In this document: positions 59,738-64,000 of the stretch, in pieces
Numbering within the stretch: position 1 is the first letter of the stretch
Layout: every line of letters begins with the position of its first letter
From: Streptomyces sp. NBC_00572
GTDB lineage: Bacteria > Actinomycetota > Actinomycetes > Streptomycetales > Streptomycetaceae
Assembly: GCF_026341815.1 (NCBI RefSeq)
Contig: NZ_JAPENX010000001.1
Coordinates: 7,068,001 to 7,132,000, forward strand
DNA: 64,000 nucleotides
Direction of reading: 5' to 3'
Made by a program: the position numbers and the translations under genes
Notes under the pieces: generated by a model
Database searches by the model: none
What the model was told of the DNA's origin: nothing
Seen by the model: the letters and a program-made list of their open reading frames with translations, nothing else

Positions 59738-60727
59738 TCAGCTGTACGACTGGGGGATGGTGACCAGGGTGCGGCCGCGGCCTCCGGCGTCGACACGCTC
59801 GTGCGCCTTGGCGATCTCCGCCAGAGGGAAACGGTCGCCGATATCCACCGAGAGGGCGCCGACGGCGGCTGCGGCTGTGAGGTCGCGGGCGGCCTGCCGT
59901 CTGGCTTCGACGGGGAAGTCGTCGCTGCCGAGCAGGCGGAGGGTGACGTTGTTGAACAACAGTGGCCAGAAGGGAAGTTCAGTGCGATCAGCGCGGGTGG
60001 CGTAGGCGGCGATGACCGCGCCGTTTGCGGCGACGGCGCAGTCCAGGTCGGCGTTGTCGGACAGGGCCACCTCGACGATGCGGTCGACTCCATCGGGTGC
60101 ATACGTGCGGATCCCCTCTGCCGGGTCACCGGAGTCGAGAGCGACGGCATGCGACACCACGGCAGGGTCGACGTGGTCCAGGTCCTCCTCGCGCCGGACA
60201 GTGGCGAGCACGGTGGCCCCGGCCCAGTGGGCGAGCTGGGCGGACAGGGAGCCGACCCCGCCGAGCACACCGTGCACCAGGACCAACTTTCCGTCGACCG
60301 GGCCGTCGGCGAACACGGTGCGGTGGGCGGTGATCCCGGGGATGCCCAGGCTCGCCCCGAGCTCGTCGCCAAGGTGGTCGGGCAGCACAGCGGCCAGGTC
60401 GGTGGGGACGACGGTGTACTGGGCGGCGGTGCCAGAGTGCCGGTAGGACTGGGCGCCGTACACCCACACCCGCTGCCCGATACGACGCGCGTCAACGCCC
60501 TCCCCGACGGCGTCGAGGACCCCTGCGGCGTCGCTGTGCGGGATCACGCGAGGAAAGGGCATCGTCGAGCCGAGCCAGCCGCGCCGTTTCTTGGTGTCGC
60601 CGGGGTTGACGCCCGAGACGGTGACGCGGACACGGACCTCGCCGGGACCGGGGATGGGGTCAGGGAGTTCCCCGACGTGCAGGACGTCGGCGGCCGGGCC
60701 CTGTTCGTCGTACCAGGACGCAAGCAT
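59738..60727 (-). CDS. NADPH:quinone oxidoreductase (zinc-less MDR family)
   Basis: 329 residues, ATG with GGAGGTG upstream. The GroES-like half has RVRVTVSGVNPGDTKKRRGW and HSDAAGVLDAVGEGV. The Rossmann half has LVLVHGVLGGVGSLSAQLA (AxxGxxG-type NADPH site) and ATVRREEDLDHV. No Cys/His zinc ligands are seen, as in the QOR group. Such enzymes reduce quinones or enones with NADPH. It is convergent with the XRE gene and not obviously part of its operon. Confidence 0.88.
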   Translation of the reverse strand: MLASWYDEQGPAADVLHVGELPDPIPGPGEVRVRVTVSGVNPGDTKKRRGWLGSTMPFPRVIPHSDAAGVLDAVGEGVDARRIGQRVWVYGAQSYRHSGTAAQYTVVPTDLAAVLPDHLGDELGASLGIPGITAHRTVFADGPVDGKLVLVHGVLGGVGSLSAQLAHWAGATVLATVRREEDLDHVDPAVVSHAVALDSGDPAEGIRTYAPDGVDRIVEVALSDNADLDCAVAANGAVIAAYATRADRTELPFWPLLFNNVTLRLLGSDDFPVEARRQAARDLTAAAAVGALSVDIGDRFPLAEIAKAHERVDAGGRGRTLVTIPQSYS

Positions 60728-60989
60728 GGGCGCTGCACCTCCGGGGCCGGTCAGCTCGCGGGTGCCTCGAGCCTACGGGGATCGCCCTCGGCGCGCGCGT
60801 CGGGCACCGGTGCGGCTCCTCCGAGGACCTCGTCACCCACGCGCCGTGCGGAGACACCCGGATGCGGGCGACCTGCGGATCTCAGATAGATGGCACAAAT
60901 GCCGCCTTGGTGCCGTTGCAGATGAGACTGTGCCGCGAAATCCTGGACCCTACAACAACACACCTCCAGGGGACTTGTGAGGAGTGCGC

Positions 60990-61076
60990 ATGCCCCGCCC
61001 TCTGTGGTCCGGAGCGATCTCGTTTGGCCTGGTCAATTCTCTGAACCAGGCCCCGTACGGAGCGATTCGGGTCTAG
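60990..61076 (+). pseudogene. Ku protein 5' fragment
   Basis: MPRPLWSGAISFGLVNS is the very conserved start of bacterial Ku, the DNA-end-binding partner of LigD in non-homologous end joining. After 17 codons the sequence departs from the family (LNQAPYGAIRV) and stops at 61076. A good GAGGAG precedes the ATG, so the original start region is kept while the rest of the gene was deleted. The next bases belong to a TetR remnant on the other strand. Confidence 0.85.
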
Positions 61077-61230
61077 GTTCCGGAGGCGGGGAACAGGCGC
61101 TGGACTGGGTTCACGATGGCTTCGCGACGGGCGGCCAGGAAAGACGTGCGCTGGCCCTCGTCGCTGGGCAGCAGATCCGCCTGGCCAGCCCAGGACATGG
61201 CGAGCTGGTTGACGAACATCAGGATGTCGA
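61073..61230 (-). pseudogene. TetR-family regulator C-terminal fragment
   Basis: Minus-strand frame PRPVDILMFVNQLAMSWAGQ, then ADLLPSDEGQRTSFLAARRE and NPVQRLFPASG to a stop at 61073. This resembles the last 50 residues of TetR ligand domains in actinobacteria. The HTH and most of the domain are missing; sequence before 61230 on this strand is the antisense of the aldo-keto reductase remnant. Confidence 0.6.
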
Positions 61231-61998
61231 CGGGGCGAGGGCGAGAAGCTCTCGGCCACGCGCTGGCACCGATCCGTGACGAGGTGACGATCGCGACCAA
61301 GTTCGGCTTCGCCCCCGCTTTCGGCCCCAGCTCTCAGCCGGACCACATCCGCGAGGTGGTCGACAACAGCCTGCGCAACCTGAACACCGATGTAATTGAC
61401 GTGCTCTACCAGCACGTGCCCGACCCCGGTGTCCCCATCGAAGACGTCGTCGGCGTGATGAAGGAGTTCGTCGACGCGGGAAAGGCCCAGTACCTCGGTC
61501 TGTCCAACGCCGGCAAGGACGCCATCCGCCGCGCCCACGCCGTGCACCCGATCTCGGTCCTCCAGAACGAGTACTCGCCCTTCGCACCCCACCACGCCCC
61601 CGCTCTTCCCGGTCCTTGAGGAACTCGGCATCGGCTTCGTCGCCTACTCTCCGCTCGCCCGAGGTGTCCTCAGCGGCGCGGTCAAGTCCCGCGACCACTA
61701 CACCGCCGACGACTTCCGCCAGCGCCTGGCCTGGTGGAGTCCGGAGAACTTCGATGCCAACCTCGCCATCGTCGGCAAGCTAACCGAAGTCGCCGAGAGC
61801 AAGGGCACCACCCTCGCCCAGCTGGCGCTCGCGTGGCTGCTGGCCGAGAAGAACTACCTCGTTCCCATCCCCGGCTCGCGCAACCCCGACCGCGTCGCCC
61901 AGAACACCGCCGCGGCCGACCTGACCCTCACCGTCGCCGACCTCGCCCGCATCTCCGAGATTGCTCCCGACGGCGACTTCGGCGGACGTCTGAACTGA
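61231..61998 (+). pseudogene. Aldo-keto reductase, 5'-truncated and frameshifted
   Basis: The first frame carries DEVTIATKFGFAPAFGP, VVDNSLRNLNTDVIDVLYQH, KAQYLGLSNAGKDAIRRAHA and VLQNEYSPFAPHHAP. Near 61595 sense changes frame and continues FPVLEELGIGFVAYSPLARG, LAQLALAWLLAEKNYLVPIP and DLARISEIAPDGDFGGRLN to 61998. This is most of an AKR (YakC/AKR13-like) barrel, lacking the first 60 or so residues with the catalytic Asp and Tyr. It is a clear pseudogene, joined at its 5' side to the TetR fragment. Confidence 0.85.
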
Positions 61999-62128
61999 CA
62001 CTCGCGCCCCGCGCCCGCCCCGCATCAGAGGAGGCGGGCACCGCTGCTTCACCGGCCCGGGGATTGGTAGGCGTAGTTGATCGCGTAGTCGGTGTTCGGC
62101 TTCCCCTGCTGTGGAGGGGGAGCGGGTG

Positions 62129-62890
62129 TCACGGTGCGTGGTCGCGTCCGTCCCGTGGGGCGAAGGCTGCGAGGGCGTCGGCGTCGGTCGCGCGAGCGTT
62201 CAGGAAGTAGTCGGCCCACTCGGTGATGTCGGGGTAGGACGAGTCCTGGCTGAGCTGGGTGGCTGCGGCTTGGAGGTCGAAGTGCGTGGTGCGGAGTTCG
62301 ATGCCCGGGCCCAGGAGGGCCCAGTGTGCTCCGGTTCGTCCATAGGGCATGCCAACGCTGCCGGGGTTGATCACGAGTCGGCCGTGGGCGAGGCGGACGA
62401 ACGGCATGTGGGTGTGGCCACAGACCACGGTGCGGATGCCGGCATCGAGTCCGTTGAAGACTTCCTGCCAGCGGTCGAGGCGGGAGTCGACGAGGACGAC
62501 CTCCTCGTCGTCGCGAGGGGTGGCATGGCAGAACAGCACCTTTCCCAGCCCGTTCAAGGACAGGGTGAGTGATCGTGGCAAAGATTCGAGAAGGTCGAGA
62601 TGGTCCTCACGGAGCTGTGCGGCTGCCCAGGGGGCGATCGGGTCGGGGATCGTGTCGCGCTGCCCCCGGCGGTATTCGAGGAGTTCGCGGTCGGCGTTGC
62701 CGCTGATCCAGATGACGCGGTCGCCGAGGCTGGTCAGCAGGTCGAGAACTTGGGTCGGTTGCGGGCCGGCGGTGATGTCGCCGGTGAGCACGATGTGGTC
62801 GGCGGTGCTGACGTCGGGTTCGGCGAGTACTGCCTCCAGGGCCGGCAGGACTCCGTGAATGTCGGACAGGACAGCTACTCGGTTCAGCAT
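62129..62890 (-). CDS. Calcineurin-like metallophosphoesterase (YfcE/MJ0936-like)
   Basis: 253 residues from ATG 62890; a GTG nine bases upstream is also possible. The metal-site motifs are complete: LSDIHGVLPALEAVL, LTGDITAGPQPTQ, ISGNADRELLEYR, LFCHATPRDD and VVCGHTHMPF. Family members are phosphodiesterases or phosphomonoesterases with two divalent metals. INPGSVGMPYGR is the usual closing loop. Single gene between a broken AKR and a broken integrase. Confidence 0.88.
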   Translation of the reverse strand: MLNRVAVLSDIHGVLPALEAVLAEPDVSTADHIVLTGDITAGPQPTQVLDLLTSLGDRVIWISGNADRELLEYRRGQRDTIPDPIAPWAAAQLREDHLDLLESLPRSLTLSLNGLGKVLFCHATPRDDEEVVLVDSRLDRWQEVFNGLDAGIRTVVCGHTHMPFVRLAHGRLVINPGSVGMPYGRTGAHWALLGPGIELRTTHFDLQAAATQLSQDSSYPDITEWADYFLNARATDADALAAFAPRDGRDHAP

Positions 62891-62961
62891 GGTCACCACT
62901 GTGGGGTGAAGACAGCCGAGCGGGGTGATCTTTCGCCCGACGCGTAGCTCCAGGTGGCCGT

Positions 62962-63380
62962 TCAGCGTGTGTGGTCGCCGGGTGCGTAGTTCTTCCAGGG
63001 GGCTCCGGCCTTGGTAGCGATGCGGGTGGTGCTCTTGTCGTGGTAGCCCAGTGCCTGGGCTACCACGGGCGCCGGGGCCTGGAGGACGAGCTGGCGGATG
63101 GCCACGGGTCGGCCCTTTTCGGCCGGGACGCCGAGTTTCCGCAGCGCGTCGCGCAGGGTGCCGGGGTTCATCGGTTGGCTCGGCCGGCGGCCGGGGAAGA
63201 GCCAGGGCGAGTTCTGGTTGATGGCGGGGGTGTTGGCGGGCAGGGCCTGGAGGCAGTCGAGCAGGAGGGCGGCCACCGGTTCGGGGGCTGGGGTGGGCGG
63301 GTCGCCGAGCCGGAGTGCGACATGCTGGCCGTCGTGGACAACCTCGGCGGTGACCATGCGGACGATCCGGCTGACGGGCT
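62962..63380 (-). pseudogene. Integrase/recombinase C-terminal fragment, cut by the IS element
   Basis: The frame reads PVSRIVRMVTAEVVHDGQHV, ALRLGDPPTPAPEPVAALLL, FPGRRPSQPMNPGTLRDALR, IRQLVLQAPAPVVAQALGYH and ends WKNYAPGDHTR. It matches the C-terminal region of tyrosine-recombinase-like proteins common in Streptomyces mobile elements. The frame stays sensible up to about 63380, where the end of an IS5-family element begins, so the gene was split by insertion. The 5' part should lie beyond the IS, outside the window. Confidence 0.7.
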
Positions 63381-64000
63381 GGGTTCTGTCTCTTTGGTCA
63401 GTGACGGGTCCAGATGAGGATGCCAGCGAGGTGGAGTGCGGCCTGGTAGGCGATGGCGAGTTTGTCGGTTCGTGTGGCCAGGCCGCGCCACTGCTTGAGG
63501 CGGTTGATGCAGTGTTCGACGGTGTTCCGTTGTTTGTAGGCCTCCCGGTCGAATCCGGGCGGGCGGCCTCCGTGCCGGCCTCGCCGTTGACGGTGGCCGA
63601 TCTGGTCGGACGGCTGCGGGATGACCGCGCGGATTCCCCGGCGTCGCAGATGGGCCCGGATGGCGCGTGAGGAGTAGGCGCGGTCGGCCAGAACAGCGTT
63701 GGGCCTGGTCCGGGGCCTGCGCGGACCGGTGCGGGGCACGCGGATACGGTCCATCACCGTCTCGAAGGCAGGCGCGTCACCGGCCTGGCCTGCGGTGATG
63801 GTGAAGGCCAGGGGCCTGGCCCGGCCGTCGGCCGCAAGGTGGACCTTGGTGCTCAGTCCTCCGCGGGAGCGTCCGAGTGCGTGGTCGACTGGCTCCCGGC
63901 GCCCGCCGCCCCTTTTTGAGCGCTCCGGCGGCGTGCTGGTGGGCCCGAACGACGGTCGAATCGACGGAGACGGTCCAGTCGATGTCGTCGGCGGCGTCCG
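63381..64000 (-). mobile_element. IS5-family insertion sequence, one end outside window
   Basis: The transposase runs leftward in two frames. From the window edge DIDWTVSVDSTVVRAHQHAA (with the first catalytic Asp of DDE) reaches a CTCAAAAAGGGG run near 63910-63920. There sense moves to the frame of GGGRREPVDHALGRSRGGL, LAFTITAGQAGDAPAFETVM, VLADRAYSSRAIRAHLRRRG, NTVEHCINRLKQWRGLATR, ending LIWTRH at 63398. A frame change on an A-run is typical of IS427-group IS5 elements, which use programmed frameshifting. The element probably ends at 63381-63397 (GGGTTCTGTCTCTTTGGTCAG). It interrupts the integrase gene. Confidence 0.85.

Overview
The window is high-GC actinobacterial chromosome, almost certainly Streptomyces. 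The evidence is extreme G/C at third codon positions, a complete six-gene conservon (cvnA to cvnF) of the kind found throughout Streptomyces, many DHA2 exporters and secreted esterases, leaderless genes with a TANNNT box 6-7 nt before ATG, and IS5-type insertion sequences. No rRNA genes, CRISPR arrays or replication origins were seen.

0-8 kb: the 5' part of a FUSC-type membrane protein, a small iron-permease-like protein, a decayed VanX-type dipeptidase, then the conservon on the minus strand. It encodes a sensor-like histidine kinase, a roadblock protein, a DUF742 protein, a Ras-like GTPase and two cytochromes P450, all translationally coupled. 8.7-16.8 kb: two DHA2 drug exporters, a short RNB ribonuclease, a two-domain VOC protein, a DUF6193-like pseudogene and a PASTA lipoprotein.

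17-26.5 kb is a catabolic operon on the minus strand: aryl-CoA ligase fused to a thioesterase, FAD hydroxylase fused to an old-yellow-enzyme domain, nitrilase, gentisate-type bicupin ring-cleavage dioxygenase, fumarylacetoacetate-hydrolase-family hydrolase, maleate isomerase and a PaaX-type regulator. Read together, these could take an aromatic nitrile to the acid, CoA ester, 5-hydroxylated ring, maleylpyruvate, maleate plus pyruvate, and fumarate.

26.5-38.3 kb is a cluster of hydrolases around a LacI-family regulator: three esterases, two PAP2 phosphatases, a secreted SurE-type phosphatase and a sugar-type MFS carrier. Copies of a palindrome close to GTTACACGTGTAAC lie in front of several of these units, so this is probably one regulon. 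A second element, TTGACGG-CGCCAAATT, is shared by the promoters of the aromatic operon and of the first carboxylesterase.

38-50 kb: a WYL regulator with an NTF2-like partner, an NHL-repeat secreted protein, a DUF4291 protein, an IS remnant, several small proteins, a Doc-like toxin-antitoxin pair and many broken genes. 50-56 kb: a secreted M9 collagenase, a fragment of UDP-glucose dehydrogenase, a ricin-B lectin built from near-identical repeats, and an odd tRNA-like gene. 56-64 kb: two short-chain dehydrogenases divergent from an XRE regulator, a quinone oxidoreductase, a scar joining remnants of Ku, TetR and aldo-keto reductase genes, a metallophosphoesterase, and an integrase fragment cut by an IS5-family element that runs off the window.

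All identifications come from reading the translated sequence and recalling protein families. No database search was run.
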